Shown piece by piece: positions 30,343 to 40,209 of a DNA stretch of 64,000 bases; within the stretch, counting starts at the first letter, position 1, and each line of letters opens with the position of its first letter. Under the pieces are notes generated by a model. That model saw nothing but the letters and a program-made list of their open reading frames with translations, was not told where the DNA came from and ran no database searches. A program made the position numbers and the translations under genes. The DNA lies in the NCBI RefSeq assembly GCF_009727065.1, contig NZ_WNLP01000006.1:1-64000 (forward strand), written 5' to 3'. The stretch is from Bifidobacterium canis. GTDB taxonomy: Bacteria > Actinomycetota > Actinomycetes > Actinomycetales > Bifidobacteriaceae.

Positions 30343-31203
30343 CTACGATCCTTTTGGCATTGGTAAGGAATTATTATATTCCAGTGTTTGCAGCAGCGTC
30401 CGCTGAGGCTCGACTCGGGTGAATTGCTCCGTCCAGCGCGCGCTGACCGCCAGGAAGATCAGATATACGTATGGCATGCCGAGATTCGTTTCGAGCAGCG
30501 AATTGATGACCAACGGTTTGATGGCTTGCGAGAAGTCTAGCCCGGCGCTGCGGATGCCGCCGAGCAGCAGGGCGAGTTCCCACGCGAATTGGATCAGGAT
30601 TCCGCATGCCAACAACCATGGGATGTTGATGCGAGTCGACGCTTGACGAGTCTGTGTCGCCTTCGCTTTTTGGCGATCCGGCTGCCGGAGGTTCCAGATG
30701 ATGGCGAGCGTATAGCCCGCGAATAGGATGATGGCCATCCAACCGTGGTAGGCACCGGTGGTGCGCTGGATGGTGATTGGGTGTGCAGCCTGTTGTGGCA
30801 GGAATTTCGTGGTGATGGTTTGTGTGATGATCGGGGCGCAGAACCACCATCCGAATATGAGCGTCGACCATTCCACGAGCCGACTGTCTTTTTGCAGCCA
30901 CAGCCATATCCATGTGAAGTTGGTGAAGCCGTAGCTCATCGACATCCATAGCAGCACCCAGAACAGGCTGGCGTTGCCGGAGATGGAACGTGTGTGCAGC
31001 GCAAGGTTGAAGATTCCGAAATCCACGGCGAAGTAGAGTATGCCGGCGAGCACGCCGATGAGCACGGTCATGTAGTGTTTGCGCCACAACAGCATTGCGG
31101 CATACAAGGCCAGAAATGCCAGGTCCAACCAAATATAGAGTGGTGCGAATTGCCTTCTTGCTACGAATTCCATGCCATTTGAGGCCACTGCCATTGCATT
31201 CAT
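30343..31203 (-). CDS. Polytopic membrane protein, unknown
   Basis: 286 aa with about seven or eight predicted transmembrane segments (for example LYIWLDLAFLALYAAMLLW and VLIGVLAGILYFAVDFGIF). ATG at 31203 is preferred because AAGG lies 8 bases upstream; ATG at 31194 is possible. No family was recognised. Aromatic-rich loops such as FTWIWLWLQK recur. It ends about 60 bp upstream of the start of the kinase-like gene on the same strand. Confidence 0.7.
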   Translation of the reverse strand: MNAMAVASNGMEFVARRQFAPLYIWLDLAFLALYAAMLLWRKHYMTVLIGVLAGILYFAVDFGIFNLALHTRSISGNASLFWVLLWMSMSYGFTNFTWIWLWLQKDSRLVEWSTLIFGWWFCAPIITQTITTKFLPQQAAHPITIQRTTGAYHGWMAIILFAGYTLAIIWNLRQPDRQKAKATQTRQASTRINIPWLLACGILIQFAWELALLLGGIRSAGLDFSQAIKPLVINSLLETNLGMPYVYLIFLAVSARWTEQFTRVEPQRTLLQTLEYNNSLPMPKGS

Positions 31204-31370
31204 ACGGTTAACCTTATCGAATGGGCGCAAGCATTGTAGCCTAGGGTTTCACATATCCAGCAGAATGCGAAAAATTCCGGCTTTTAGGAGGTTCTCTGTA
31301 GGATGGCTCGTACCGGCTCAAGCGACGCCGGCATTGCAAACAAAGCGATATATGTTCCGAAGGAGGGTTT

Positions 31371-31934
31371 ATGCCAGGAATTTTGAAGACCAATCGGCTC
31401 ATTCTGCGACCATGGAAGGATTCTGACGCAGCCGCCCTCTACCGGTATGCCAGCGACCCTGATATCGGGATTCCAGCCGGTTGGCCTCCGCACACAAGCG
31501 AGGAAGACAGTCTCGGCATCATTCGCAACGTGTTCAACGGGCCGGAGGATTACGCGATTGCGTTGATCGGCAACCCCGACGAGGCGATCGGTGCCATCGC
31601 GTTGAAATTCGGTGAATCCTCTGATTTGTTCCCGCCCGACGACAAGACTCAGGCGGAACTGGGGTTCTGGATCGGCAAACCGTTCTGGGGTCAGGGACTG
31701 ATGCCGGAAGCGGCGCATGAGTTGCTGCGTCACGGTTTCGAAGACCTTGGATTGACCACGATCTGGTGTGCGTATTACGACGGCAATGTGAAGTCCGCTC
31801 GCGCACAAGAGAAAATCGGGTTCACACCGCATCACAGCAGTACGAACGTTCCTGTTCCGTTGCTGAACGAGACGCGTGACGATCACGTCAACATCATAAC
31901 TCGTGAGCAGTGGGACGCATTGCAGAATAAGTAG
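31371..31934 (+). CDS. GNAT N-acetyltransferase, RimJ/RimL type
   Basis: 187 aa. It begins ILKTNRLILRPWKDSDAAAL, typical of the RimJ/RimL GNAT group. The acetyl-CoA-binding region is at about residues 98-130 (ELGFWIGKPFWGQGLMPEAA), followed by ENxxS-like NVKSARAQEKIGF. It transfers acetyl from acetyl-CoA to an amine, but the acceptor is unknown. Start ATG directly after GAAGGAGGGTTT. Stand-alone gene. Confidence 0.88.
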   Translation: MPGILKTNRLILRPWKDSDAAALYRYASDPDIGIPAGWPPHTSEEDSLGIIRNVFNGPEDYAIALIGNPDEAIGAIALKFGESSDLFPPDDKTQAELGFWIGKPFWGQGLMPEAAHELLRHGFEDLGLTTIWCAYYDGNVKSARAQEKIGFTPHHSSTNVPVPLLNETRDDHVNIITREQWDALQNK

Positions 31935-32027
31935 CAAATTCACTGCCGATTGTGTAGATTGAATGCTTTTGCGTTCTGCACAGTCTGCGGTGCATTATTC
32001 TGCCACACTATCCACGAACAATACACA

Positions 32028-32111
32028 ATGGTGCACAATGCGCATTCAATATTCACAGCGCATCGTGCACCATTCGCGCGTATTATTCACCGACCATTGT
32101 GCATTGTGTAT
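32028..32111. repeat. Interleaved inverted repeats in an intergenic region
   Basis: ATGGTGCACAATGCGC (32028-32043) is repeated inverted at 32058-32073 with one mismatch. ACCATTGTGCATTGTGTAT (32093-32111) is a further inverted copy of the AATACACAATG element at about 32020. Together they could form alternative hairpins. They lie between the convergent acetyltransferase and 5'-nucleotidase genes. Confidence 0.6.
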
Positions 32112-32158
32112 TTGAGTGATCTGTGGTCTTCTCCGCAGATTCTTTTGCTATGTCTCAC

Positions 32159-33142
32159 CTATGCTTCGCGCTGCTCGTTCCTGATTCCGAATGGAATGTG
32201 CACGGAAGGAATATCAAGCTCGTAGTTGTTGACGTTCTTACTTTGATCATCGAAGAAGATATGCGGTTGCAGCTGGTTGAGAAACGGCGCCTTATCAAGT
32301 CCGCCCAGGAAGAACGCATCATCCACGGTGAGTCCCCAGTTTTCCAACGTGTTGACCGCGCGTTTTTGCGCAGGACCACTGCGAGCGGTCACGAGGGAGA
32401 CGCGCAGATTCGGCGTATCGGCATCTGGATGCTCGCGCTGGTATGCGCGCGCGGCATCCTGCAACGTATTGATGCCCTCGAGCAAATGCTTCAGAGGCCC
32501 CTCCTCGATCGGCTTGTCGACCAGCAGATTTTCGTGGTCGTTATATATTTCAACCGCCTTTTCAGGGTCGATCTGCTGCGCTTCGATATAAGTCTGTTCG
32601 GCGGAATCACCAGCGAGCACCCCGTCGAAATCGAACGCCACACGCAATTCGTTGTCGTTGTTCGTCGACTCCCCCGCGTGCTGCACTTCATGAGTGAGCG
32701 GCAACACGCGTCCGGCAGGCAGTCCCTGCGCAACGGCTTCTTTCACATCGTCTTCATCCGCTGAGAGGAACAGCGACATGTTGAATGCGTTCATATATTC
32801 GAACGGAGAGATGCCACTGCGGAATACCGAGCGAGTGATGTCGAGATGGTAGTGGTCGATGCTGTTCATCACGCGCAATCCGGTTTTCGGGCTGTTGCGC
32901 GAGAGCACCACCACTTCAACGCCTTCGTTTTCGTTGCTGAACACCGTGTTGAACTCGAGCAGCTTCGAGATGAACGGGAAGGCGACGCCGGGCTCAAACG
33001 GTTCGTTGATGTGTTCGCTTTGGTATTTCTCGAACGCTTCGACGCCCTGCTCGCGAAATATCGTGTCGCTCTCCCCCAAATCGAACAGCGCGCTTGAGGC
33101 CACGCCGATCACCAGTGCTTTATTGCGCAACGTTTTACCCAT
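32159..33142 (-). CDS. Cytosolic 5'-nucleotidase (PF06189 type)
   Basis: 327 aa, full length for the NT5C1-like family. It has LVIGVASSALFDLGESD near the N-terminus and RVAFDFDGVLAGDSAEQ in the C-terminal half. The conserved FFDDQSKN-like segment is near the end. It dephosphorylates nucleoside monophosphates, probably AMP or IMP. ATG at 33142 follows GGAAAGGTTTGGTC. An in-frame start at 33244 has no support. It is 161 bp from tRNA-Glu on the same strand. Confidence 0.87.
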   Translation of the reverse strand: MGKTLRNKALVIGVASSALFDLGESDTIFREQGVEAFEKYQSEHINEPFEPGVAFPFISKLLEFNTVFSNENEGVEVVVLSRNSPKTGLRVMNSIDHYHLDITRSVFRSGISPFEYMNAFNMSLFLSADEDDVKEAVAQGLPAGRVLPLTHEVQHAGESTNNDNELRVAFDFDGVLAGDSAEQTYIEAQQIDPEKAVEIYNDHENLLVDKPIEEGPLKHLLEGINTLQDAARAYQREHPDADTPNLRVSLVTARSGPAQKRAVNTLENWGLTVDDAFFLGGLDKAPFLNQLQPHIFFDDQSKNVNNYELDIPSVHIPFGIRNEQREA

Positions 33143-33269
33143 GACCAAACCTTTCCGTGAGGCGGTTGGCGTTGAGTCTACCATCCCACGCCAGTGTGAG
33201 CCAGCAGCTGTGCGCGAATTGCCGCCGCCATTGTTCGTGTGCATCCGGCAATCCTCGAGTTGAGAAAAA

Positions 33270-33297
33270 GAAAAACCCGCCGAAACCGGCGGGTTTG
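33270..33297 (-). terminator. Terminator of tRNA-Glu
   Basis: On the minus strand AAACCCGCCG, a 4-base loop and CGGCGGGTTT are followed by TTTCTTTTT, a classic intrinsic terminator directly downstream of the tRNA. Confidence 0.85.
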
Positions 33298-33303
33298 AAA
33301 TCG

Positions 33304-33375
33304 TACCCCCTGAGAGAGTCGAACTCTCGTTGTCAGATTGAAAGTCTGGTGTCCTAACCGTTAGACGAAGGGGGC
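33304..33375 (-). tRNA. tRNA-Glu (anticodon TTC)
   Basis: The reverse complement has acceptor GCCCCCT pairing with AGGGGGT, D-arm TCGTCTAACGGTTAGGAC, anticodon loop CTTTCAA giving TTC, and T-arm GAGAGTTCGACTCTC. No CCA is encoded. A terminator follows within 10 bases. Confidence 0.95.
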
Positions 33376-33482
33376 TTTCGACAACTCGATTAATATTACA
33401 CGAGTCTGCTCTATACGCAAGCGTCGGCGTGTCGCATTCACAAGACGATCACATACAGCTCGAAATACGCCACGCCGCACAC

Positions 33483-34409
33483 TCACACAGCCTGATACGT
33501 GAAGTCGTGGATCACACGCCCTGCAGCCAGCCCCTTCTTCTCGAAGTTGGTGAGCACGCGCCCATCAAATCGAGCGGATTCGGTGAAGTCAGCGTGCGGC
33601 AGTTCAGCGGCGACGTCTGCATTGCCTTTGCCGACATGTTCGGTCGGCAGGCTCACGGTCAGCTCGCCCAAGTTCTTGAAGTCAGGTAGCGCATCCATCA
33701 CTTCGTGCACATGCAACGCGTAGTCCTCGATATCGGTGGCGATGCGCCACACACCGCCTTTCCGCAGCGCATTGTGCACGTCTGATGCAAGTTCCGGTTG
33801 CACAATACGCCTCTTGTGATGCCTCATCTTCGGCCACGGGTCGGGGAAGAACGTCCACACTTCATCAGCCACGCCAGCGTCCATTGCCGCAAACAATTCC
33901 GGCGCGTTGATCTTGGCGATGCGAATGTTCGTCAAGCCTTGCTTGCCAGCGAGCAGCACGGTGTGCGCTACGCCGGGATCGTAGACTTCGAGCGCGAGGA
34001 AGTTGCGTTCGGGGTGCGCGGCGGCGGCCGCGACGACGTTCTCGCCTTGCCCACTGCCTATTTCCACAGTGAGCGGATTCACATTCCCCCAGTGTTTTTC
34101 AATATAGCTTTGCGTGAACGAGAACCGCTCGGCCGGATCGAGCGATTCGTCATTCGCCGCGATGTCGGAAAGAATATAGTCGCTCCCATAGTTGTCGATC
34201 GCGCGCTGCAAACGCGCGTCCAATCGTGCGGAGCGGCGAACGAACGAGAGAACTTTGCGCCCGTGCAACGGTGAGCTAGTGTGCGCGGATTCGCCCACGT
34301 GAACATTCATGTGAGCATCTGTGCGGTCATCGGCGTCGCTGTGAGACGCATGCAAGGTTTCAGCCATGCGTTCCAGTGTATGCGGTCGAGCGAACTTGGT
34401 TTTCGCCAT
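33483..34409 (-). CDS. trmB: tRNA (guanine-N7)-methyltransferase
   Basis: 308 aa. The SAM-binding motif [10 protein letters not shown] is followed by the family signature [15 protein letters not shown]. It methylates G46 of tRNA. An N-terminal extension of about 75 residues rich in His/Asp/Ser precedes the core, longer than in E. coli TrmB but common in actinobacteria. ATG at 34409 gives [10 protein letters not shown]; the ATG before AETLHAS (14 residues later) is an alternative. Placed between tRNA-Glu and galE. Confidence 0.93.
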   Translation of the reverse strand: MAKTKFARPHTLERMAETLHASHSDADDRTDAHMNVHVGESAHTSSPLHGRKVLSFVRRSARLDARLQRAIDNYGSDYILSDIAANDESLDPAERFSFTQSYIEKHWGNVNPLTVEIGSGQGENVVAAAAAHPERNFLALEVYDPGVAHTVLLAGKQGLTNIRIAKINAPELFAAMDAGVADEVWTFFPDPWPKMRHHKRRIVQPELASDVHNALRKGGVWRIATDIEDYALHVHEVMDALPDFKNLGELTVSLPTEHVGKGNADVAAELPHADFTESARFDGRVLTNFEKKGLAAGRVIHDFTYQAV

Positions 34410-34618
34410 CTCGAGTTTTACACTGAAACAGGTGACTTTTTGAGCAGTATTTCAGGCAGTTTGAAGTGTGATGGAAGACACCGGCAACACTCGTCACGCG
34501 ACGCGCCGAATGTCGATTTGTGTTCGATAGTGTTCGAGTGTTACACTGTAAACGCTCATAAATGAACATTGAAGACAAAAATTAACAACAATGCTCATAG
34601 TTGAAGGAAAGGCAGAAA

Positions 34619-35629
34619 ATGACTGTTCTTGTCACTGGTGGCTGCGGCTACATCGGCGCACACGTGGTGTACGCACTGCACGAAGCTGGCGAAAAGGTCG
34701 TCGTCGTCGACGACCTGAGCTACGGCAAACCAGATCGCATCGGTGATGCGCATCTCTATGGCATGGATATCGCGGCACCGGGCGCCGATAAGCGTCTCGC
34801 CGAGATCATGGAAGCGGAGAACGTGGACTCCGTGATCCACTTCGCAGCACGCAAGCAGGTCGGCGAATCCGTTGAGAAGCCACTGTGGTACTACCAGCAG
34901 AACATCAACGGCATGCTCAACGTGCTCGAAGGCATGAAGGAGGCGGGCGTCAAGAAGCTCGTGTTCTCCTCCTCCGCCGCGACGTACGGCGTGCCGCCGG
35001 TTGACGTGGTTCCCGAAGATGTTGTGCCGATGATCCCGATCAATCCATATGGCCAGACGAAGCTGTTTGGCGAATGGATGGCACGTGCCTGCGAGCAGCC
35101 GTTCGGCATTCGCTTCTGCGGCCTGCGCTACTTCAATGTGGCAGGCTGCGGCCCTGTGCAGCTCGAGGATCCGGCCATTCTGAACCTGATTCCTATGCTG
35201 TTCGACCGTTTGAAGAAGGGCAAGGCACCAGCCATCTTCGGCGATGACTACCCGACCCCTGACGGCACTTGCGTGCGCGACTACATTCACGTGTCCGACC
35301 TCGCTGACGCCCACCTCGCCGCGCTGAAGTATCTGGATCGCGACGAGCGCAAGTACGATGTGTTCAACGTCGGCACCGGCGAAGGCACGTCTGTGCGCCA
35401 GATCGTCGATGAGGTCAAGAAGGTCACCGGTCTGCCGTTCAAGGAAACCGTGATGGGTCGTCGTGCAGGCGATCCGCCGCACCTGATCGGTTCTCCGGAG
35501 CGCATCAACACCGAAATGGGTTGGCATGCGAAGTACGATGTGGAAGACATCGTGCGTTCCGCTTGGGATGCATGGCAGGCGAATCCTGAGCACCACATCG
35601 ACGTCGAGACGTGGAAGCAGACCGACTGA
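34619..35629 (+). CDS. galE: UDP-glucose 4-epimerase
   Basis: 336 aa. Extended SDR fold with the NAD motif GGCGYIGAH (residues 7-15), catalytic SSSAATYG and YxxxK in NPYGQTK. It interconverts UDP-glucose and UDP-galactose in the Leloir pathway, which fits the lactose and galactoside loci earlier in the window, though it is unlinked. ATG at 34619 follows GAAGGAAAGGCAGAAA. Upstream ATG at 34601 is inside the leader. Confidence 0.95.
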   Translation: MTVLVTGGCGYIGAHVVYALHEAGEKVVVVDDLSYGKPDRIGDAHLYGMDIAAPGADKRLAEIMEAENVDSVIHFAARKQVGESVEKPLWYYQQNINGMLNVLEGMKEAGVKKLVFSSSAATYGVPPVDVVPEDVVPMIPINPYGQTKLFGEWMARACEQPFGIRFCGLRYFNVAGCGPVQLEDPAILNLIPMLFDRLKKGKAPAIFGDDYPTPDGTCVRDYIHVSDLADAHLAALKYLDRDERKYDVFNVGTGEGTSVRQIVDEVKKVTGLPFKETVMGRRAGDPPHLIGSPERINTEMGWHAKYDVEDIVRSAWDAWQANPEHHIDVETWKQTD

Positions 35630-35661
35630 GCGGTTTTCACGGCATAGATGAATAGATACTA

Positions 35662-35706
35662 TTTGGGCGGGGTTCCAATCTTTCAATGGATTGGAACCCG
35701 CCCAAA
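35662..35706. terminator. Terminator between galE and the phosphatase gene
   Basis: TTTGGGCGGGGTTCCAATC pairs with GATTGGAACCCGCCCAAA (one unpaired G) across a short TTTCAATG loop between two convergent genes. Confidence 0.85.
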
Positions 35707-35768
35707 TTCGTTCCAGCATCTAGTGCAGCCGTTTAACAAGTGTGCGTTATGCGCGCACTATCATCAAC

Positions 35769-36308
35769 TCACTTGGACTCGCGGTCTTCTTCTTCGAGTT
35801 GCTTCTCAACGTAGTCGATGATGTATGGAGCCACTTCCTCGATCTGGTCGATCGCGATTTCGAACTCGCGCGGACCGCCATACCACGGATCCACCAAGTC
35901 GATATCGCTTTCATGGCCAGGCTGCGGATCAGGCAGGTTCGGGTCGAAGCTGCGATACATGAACACGTGCGAGCGCTTGCTCAGTGGAAGCTGATGCATC
36001 AGTCCTTCCATATGGGAGGCGGTCATCGGCAGGAACAAGTCGGTGTGCTCGATCTCATCGCGTGTGATGCGGTGTGCGAAATGATCCGACGGCACGTCAT
36101 AGCCGTGTTCGCGCAGCACTTTGACGGCGCGGCGGTCGATCGGGTTGCCGTGTTCTTCGCTACTCACGCCGCTGGATTCGACTTTCACGCGATCCGAGAG
36201 ACCGCGCTTGTTGAATCCGTCACGCAAAATAATCTCCGCCATCGGCGATCTGCAGATATTGCCGGTGCAAACAGTCATAACAGTGTATGGATGCTGCTTC
36301 GTGCTCAT
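35769..36308 (-). CDS. Low-molecular-weight protein-tyrosine phosphatase
   Basis: 179 aa. P-loop VCTGNICRSP (C-x5-R-S) near residue 12 and the general-acid Asp in DPWYGG near residue 130. It dephosphorylates tyrosines, often on polysaccharide-export kinases. None lies nearby. ATG at 36308 (MSTKQHPYTVMTVCTGN) is chosen because the P-loop is at the normal distance. An upstream ATG at 36395 would add an unconserved segment. The tail is Glu/Lys-rich. Confidence 0.9.
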   Translation of the reverse strand: MSTKQHPYTVMTVCTGNICRSPMAEIILRDGFNKRGLSDRVKVESSGVSSEEHGNPIDRRAVKVLREHGYDVPSDHFAHRITRDEIEHTDLFLPMTASHMEGLMHQLPLSKRSHVFMYRSFDPNLPDPQPGHESDIDLVDPWYGGPREFEIAIDQIEEVAPYIIDYVEKQLEEEDRESK

Positions 36309-36354
36309 TGCTCCTATCTCTCCCCTCACGAGCTCGATGGTATGTGTTTGGTTA

Positions 36355-37037
36355 TTACTCTTCTTCGTTATTGCCGTTTTCACGGTTTCGTTCAAAGGTC
36401 AGGTAGCGGAAACGCTTGATGCCGTCAGCCTTCTTGGGCTTCTGCCAGCCGGAATTCTCCACGAGCTTCCATGAGCCGTCTTCCACGGCCGCGCTCAGAT
36501 CCGGCGCGTAGGCGTCGGCATCCACTTTGGCGTCGATCTGCGTCATGAAGATCTTGGAGGCCAAAGGCAACAGCTGGTTGAATAGCTGCGAACCGCCGAT
36601 CACCCAGATCTCACTGCGGTCGAGACGTCATCCGGAATCGCTTCCTGACGCGCCATGTCAAGCGCCTCTTCGAGGTTATCGACCACCGTGGCGCCGGGTG
36701 CATGGAAGTCGCGGTCGCGAGACACCACGATGTTGTCGCGGTTCGGCAACGGCCTGAACCTCTCGTCAAGAGCCTCCCACGTCTTGCGTCCCATGATCAC
36801 CGGGTGCGACACGGTCAGTTCCTTGAAACGACGCAGATCTTCCGAAAGATGCCAAGGCATGGCACCCTGATATCCGATCGCACCGGAACGACCTTCTTTG
36901 TCGTGCGCTTGCGCCCAGATCAGATTGACGGAGAACGTCTTGGGGAAATCGTCACCCCAATCGTCTTCGAGTACTTCAGGCCCGGCAAATCCGGGCACGG
37001 GTTCGTGATAGCCACTGCGGCTACTTCCAGACTCCAT
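36355..37037 (-). pseudogene. folA: Dihydrofolate reductase, split by a one-base frameshift
   Basis: The first frame (37037-36600) encodes the DHFR N-terminus, with VNLIWAQAHDKEGRSGAIG, MPWHLSEDL and the NADPH-binding GRKTWEAL. It ends early in an unrelated tail. The second frame (to 36355) encodes the C-terminal third, IWVIGGSQLFNQLLP to RFRYLTFER. Adding one C on the plus strand near 36626 (GG instead of G in the coding strand) joins them as DDGLDRSEIWVIGG, giving 227 aa, the normal length. Start ATG follows AAGGAG. Upstream thyA supplies dihydrofolate. Probably a sequence error, otherwise the strain lacks this DHFR. Confidence 0.85.
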
Positions 37038-37237
37038 TTCTCACTCCTTGAACAAGTGTCAACGGCTTTGAGTTTATAGACGAGGCAAGACGGTTGGAGC
37101 TCACATCAACCATTTGCGCACAGTCTTCACGATGCGCGCACAGAGCAGCCACTGTGATGTTTCTCACAATGCAGAACGCGCTTCGAACTGTGTGCTGTGC
37201 GTGCACGTTGACGTTGCGTGCACGCGTTGCCGTACTG

Positions 37238-38110
37238 TCAGACGGCGATCGGCGCCTTGATCGTTGGATGATATTGGTAGTTGACGATCTCGAAATCGCT
37301 GTAATCGTAGTCGAACAACGAGTCCGCTTTGTGAATCTTCATCTGCGGGTACGGGTATGGCTCACGGGAGAGCTGTTCGAGTACCTGATCGACGTGATTG
37401 TCGTAGATATGGCAATCACCGCCGGTCCACACGAATTCACCGGGTTCCAAGCCGGTCTGCTGCGCGATCATCATCGTGAGCAGCGAATAGCTCGCGATGT
37501 TGAACGGCACGCCGAGGAACATGTCGCAGGAACGCTGGTAGAGCTGGCAGCTCAGTTTGCCGTTCGCCACATAGAACTGGAACATCGCGTGGCATGGAGG
37601 CAGCGCCATGTTCTCGACTTCCGCGGGATTCCAAGCGGTGACGATCATGCGGCGAGAATCAGGGTTGTGCTTGATCATCTCGACGACGTTGCTGATCTGG
37701 TCGATCGTGCGGTCGGGGTCGTCGGCGGTCGGCGCCGGCCAGCTGCGCCACTGCACGCCATACACAGGCCCGAGATCGCCGTTTTCGTCGGCCCACTCAT
37801 CCCAAATGTGCACGTTGTGTTCCTGCAGCCAGCGCACGTTGCTCGACCCTTTGAGGAACCACAGCAGTTCGTAGGCGATGCCCTTGAAGAACACGCGTTT
37901 GGTGGTGAGCAGCGGGAAGCCCTTCGCCAAGTCGAAGCGCATCTGCTGCCCGAATAGCGAGATCGTGCCCGTTCCGGTGCGGTCGTTCTTGAGGTTGCCT
38001 TCTTCGAGAATCTTGCGCAGCAGGTTTTCATACGGCATAGGCACATCGGTGTGCGGGCGCGGAGGAATATGGGAGCGGATTTCTTCGAGTTGTGCTTGAG
38101 TCAAAGGCAT
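37238..38110 (-). CDS. thyA: Thymidylate synthase
   Basis: 290 aa. It has the folate- and dUMP-binding elements, [16 protein letters not shown] at the start and the catalytic Cys in [12 protein letters not shown]. It converts dUMP to dTMP using methylenetetrahydrofolate and makes dihydrofolate. ATG at 38110 ([16 protein letters not shown]) fits the family N-terminus. About 200 bp upstream of folA in the same direction, the usual thyA-folA pairing. Confidence 0.95.
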   Translation of the reverse strand: MPLTQAQLEEIRSHIPPRPHTDVPMPYENLLRKILEEGNLKNDRTGTGTISLFGQQMRFDLAKGFPLLTTKRVFFKGIAYELLWFLKGSSNVRWLQEHNVHIWDEWADENGDLGPVYGVQWRSWPAPTADDPDRTIDQISNVVEMIKHNPDSRRMIVTAWNPAEVENMALPPCHAMFQFYVANGKLSCQLYQRSCDMFLGVPFNIASYSLLTMMIAQQTGLEPGEFVWTGGDCHIYDNHVDQVLEQLSREPYPYPQMKIHKADSLFDYDYSDFEIVNYQYHPTIKAPIAV

Positions 38111-38288
38111 GCCAGCATTGTAAGACGCCGTGCGGATACCAACCCGCTCAGAAGCGCTTGATGCCCAGTGCCATATGGCGTGGCGCGCAGCACAACACAC
38201 GGTTGGAATGTTCGCGGAGCTTTTATGGTTGGTTGACGTAGTTGCTGTATAGAATTGCAGACGTTACCACACACGAAAGAAGGCTGCC

Positions 38289-38702
38289 ATGAGCAAGCGC
38301 ATTTGGGTTGAACGCAACAAAGACGGTTCCTGGGACGCGTTTTCTGACGAGGGCGCGCACATCAAGTTCGGCAAGGATCGCGGACAGTTCTCGCCTGGCG
38401 ATCTGATGAAGGTCGCTCTGGCTGGCTGCGCTGCACTCTCGAGCCAGTTCGCCGTTGAGAACACCGTCGGCGAAGGCAAGGGTGCGAAGGTCGTTGTGGA
38501 CGGCACGTATGACGCCGACAATGACGCATACATCAATTTCAACGAGACGCTTATGGTCGACGCCGGCGATGCGAACCTGACGCCGGAAGAGGTCGAGAAG
38601 CTCAAGAAGCGCATCAAGGCGCACGTTGACAAGGGTTGCACCGTCAAGCACACCTACGAGCAGGTCACGCCGGTGCGCATGGATATTGAGGTGCGTGGCT
38701 GA
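38289..38702 (+). CDS. OsmC-family protein
   Basis: 137 aa. The OsmC fold has one family cysteine in ALAGCAALSS (residue about 48) and a second in DKGCTVKHTYEQ (residue about 116). These are the pair used by hydroperoxide-reducing OsmC/Ohr proteins. Full length. It may help remove organic peroxides in this anaerobe. ATG at 38289 with GAAAGAAGG upstream. Confidence 0.9.
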   Translation: MSKRIWVERNKDGSWDAFSDEGAHIKFGKDRGQFSPGDLMKVALAGCAALSSQFAVENTVGEGKGAKVVVDGTYDADNDAYINFNETLMVDAGDANLTPEEVEKLKKRIKAHVDKGCTVKHTYEQVTPVRMDIEVRG

Positions 38703-38763
38703 GTTCCACCGCATGCGAATAATCGCACATATTCGTTGCACAGTATGCGCATAGTAAACATCT

Positions 38764-38812
38764 GAAAAGTCCTCCGCGAGCTTGCCGAGCAAGCATACGC
38801 GGAGGACTTTTC
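38764..38812. terminator. Terminator downstream of the OsmC gene
   Basis: GAAAAGTCCTCCGCG pairs with CGCGGAGGACTTTTC. T runs occur on both strands, giving a bidirectional terminator. Confidence 0.85.
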
Positions 38813-38834
38813 ATATCGGATTCCTCACAACAAC

Positions 38835-38878
38835 AGGTTGGCGGGCGGTGCCGTTTGCAATGGCACGCCCGCCAACCT
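38835..38878. terminator. Second hairpin, downstream of the Usp gene
   Basis: AGGTTGGCGGGCGGTGCC pairs with GGCACGCCCGCCAACCT around GTTTGCAAT, with one unpaired base. Two strong hairpins thus lie in tandem between the convergent OsmC and universal-stress genes. Confidence 0.75.
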
Positions 38879-38928
38879 ATATCCTCATATCCTCATCACA
38901 GTTCACCGCTCAGTGAACTGATGCATGC

Positions 38929-39978
38929 TCACTTGTTGTCTTGCTGATATTCGTGAGCCTTCGGGTCGATGGCGTTTTCGATCTGCTGCTCGACCTCCGG
39001 CTTCGCACGCTCGACCGGCATCTCTTTGACGAACTCATCGAGCGACTTGACTTCGGCGGTCTCACCTGCGCTGGTCTCACCTTCCTTCATGCGCTGCTCT
39101 TCGGCTTCCACGAACTTGCGCGGCACCACATACACAGGAGATGCGGAGTGCTGCAGCAGACCCTGACTCGTCGAGTTGAGCAGTAGGCCGGTCAGTCCGC
39201 CGCGACCGCAAGAACCGACGACCACGATGTCGTGCGTGCGGCTCGCCTTCGTCAGCGTTTCCACCGCGTGACCGGCGACGATCGACTTGCGAATATTGAG
39301 CTCCGGGTGGGTGGCACGAATCGATTCGAGGCGCGCGTCGAGCACTCCCTCGAACTTCTGCTTCTCCGCCGCATCATCGAGATTCGTCGACGCCGGAACC
39401 ACGCTGATCGCGTCGAGTTCCGCTCCCCAATTGCTTGCAAAGTCAGCTGCGATCTGCAATGCGCGCAGTCCCCACTTCGTATCGTCGGAGCCGACGGCGA
39501 CCTTGGTGATCACGTTGTTCAGATGCAGCAGATTGTCTTTATCGTCGGTGTATGGCACGACGACGATCGGGCAATACGCGTACGCCGGCAGACTCGAGCT
39601 CGTTGTGCCGAGCAGACGTTCCGCAAGGCCACCCTTGCCGCGGTTGCCGATGACGATCAGATTGTAGTTGCGAGACAGTTCGACGAACACTGAAGACGGA
39701 TCGCCGGTGACGATCAGCGTCTGTGCGTCGACGCCCTGCTCGTCTGCGATTGCCTTGGCTTTCGACAGGATCTCCTGCGCGTCGTTGTGTGCCACGTTGT
39801 CGTCTCCCATAGACGTGTAGGTGGCGTCAAACGACACTGCGGCATAGCTCGGCAGTGAATATGCGCAGACGATCTGCAAAGACATTCCCATATGCTTGGC
39901 GTAGTTCGCCGCCCACCATGTGGCTTTGTAGCTCGCGTGCGAACCGTCCGCTCCCACGAGAATCGTGTTGTCGTTCAT
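38929..39978 (-). CDS. Universal stress protein with two Usp domains
   Basis: 349 aa. Two tandem UspA domains each have an ATP-binding motif: VIGNRGKGGLAERLLG near residue 125 and VVGSCGRGGLTGLLLN near residue 270. A charged Glu/Lys-rich tail of about 55 residues follows. ATG at 39978 (MNDNTILVGADGSHASYKA) fits the family start. AGGAGGTCCCTCAT lies just upstream. Cytoplasmic stress-response protein. Confidence 0.92.
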   Translation of the reverse strand: MNDNTILVGADGSHASYKATWWAANYAKHMGMSLQIVCAYSLPSYAAVSFDATYTSMGDDNVAHNDAQEILSKAKAIADEQGVDAQTLIVTGDPSSVFVELSRNYNLIVIGNRGKGGLAERLLGTTSSSLPAYAYCPIVVVPYTDDKDNLLHLNNVITKVAVGSDDTKWGLRALQIAADFASNWGAELDAISVVPASTNLDDAAEKQKFEGVLDARLESIRATHPELNIRKSIVAGHAVETLTKASRTHDIVVVGSCGRGGLTGLLLNSTSQGLLQHSASPVYVVPRKFVEAEEQRMKEGETSAGETAEVKSLDEFVKEMPVERAKPEVEQQIENAIDPKAHEYQQDNK

Positions 39979-40155
39979 ATGAGGGACCTCCTTGACCAGC
40001 AAATAAACGTTTCCCTGCTATAAGAATACCGTGCCGCCGCTTTTTCGCGTGTTTCGCAGTGAAATTCGCAAACAAAGTCTATTATTCGCGTCTTATATTT
40101 CAATTCCTCCGCGTGCTTGCCAGCTGGTGCCAAAGTGACGCGAGCTATATAACGA

Positions 40156-40189
40156 AGCGGGGCGTGCACCACAAGGTGCACGCCCCGCT
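40156..40189 (-). terminator. Terminator of the NlpC/P60 gene
   Basis: AGCGGGGCGTGCACC and GGTGCACGCCCCGCT form a perfect 15-bp stem with ACAA loop. Just downstream of the stop of the minus-strand gene. Confidence 0.85.
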
Positions 40190-40209
40190 GAAAAACTAAA
40201 AGTGCTGCG

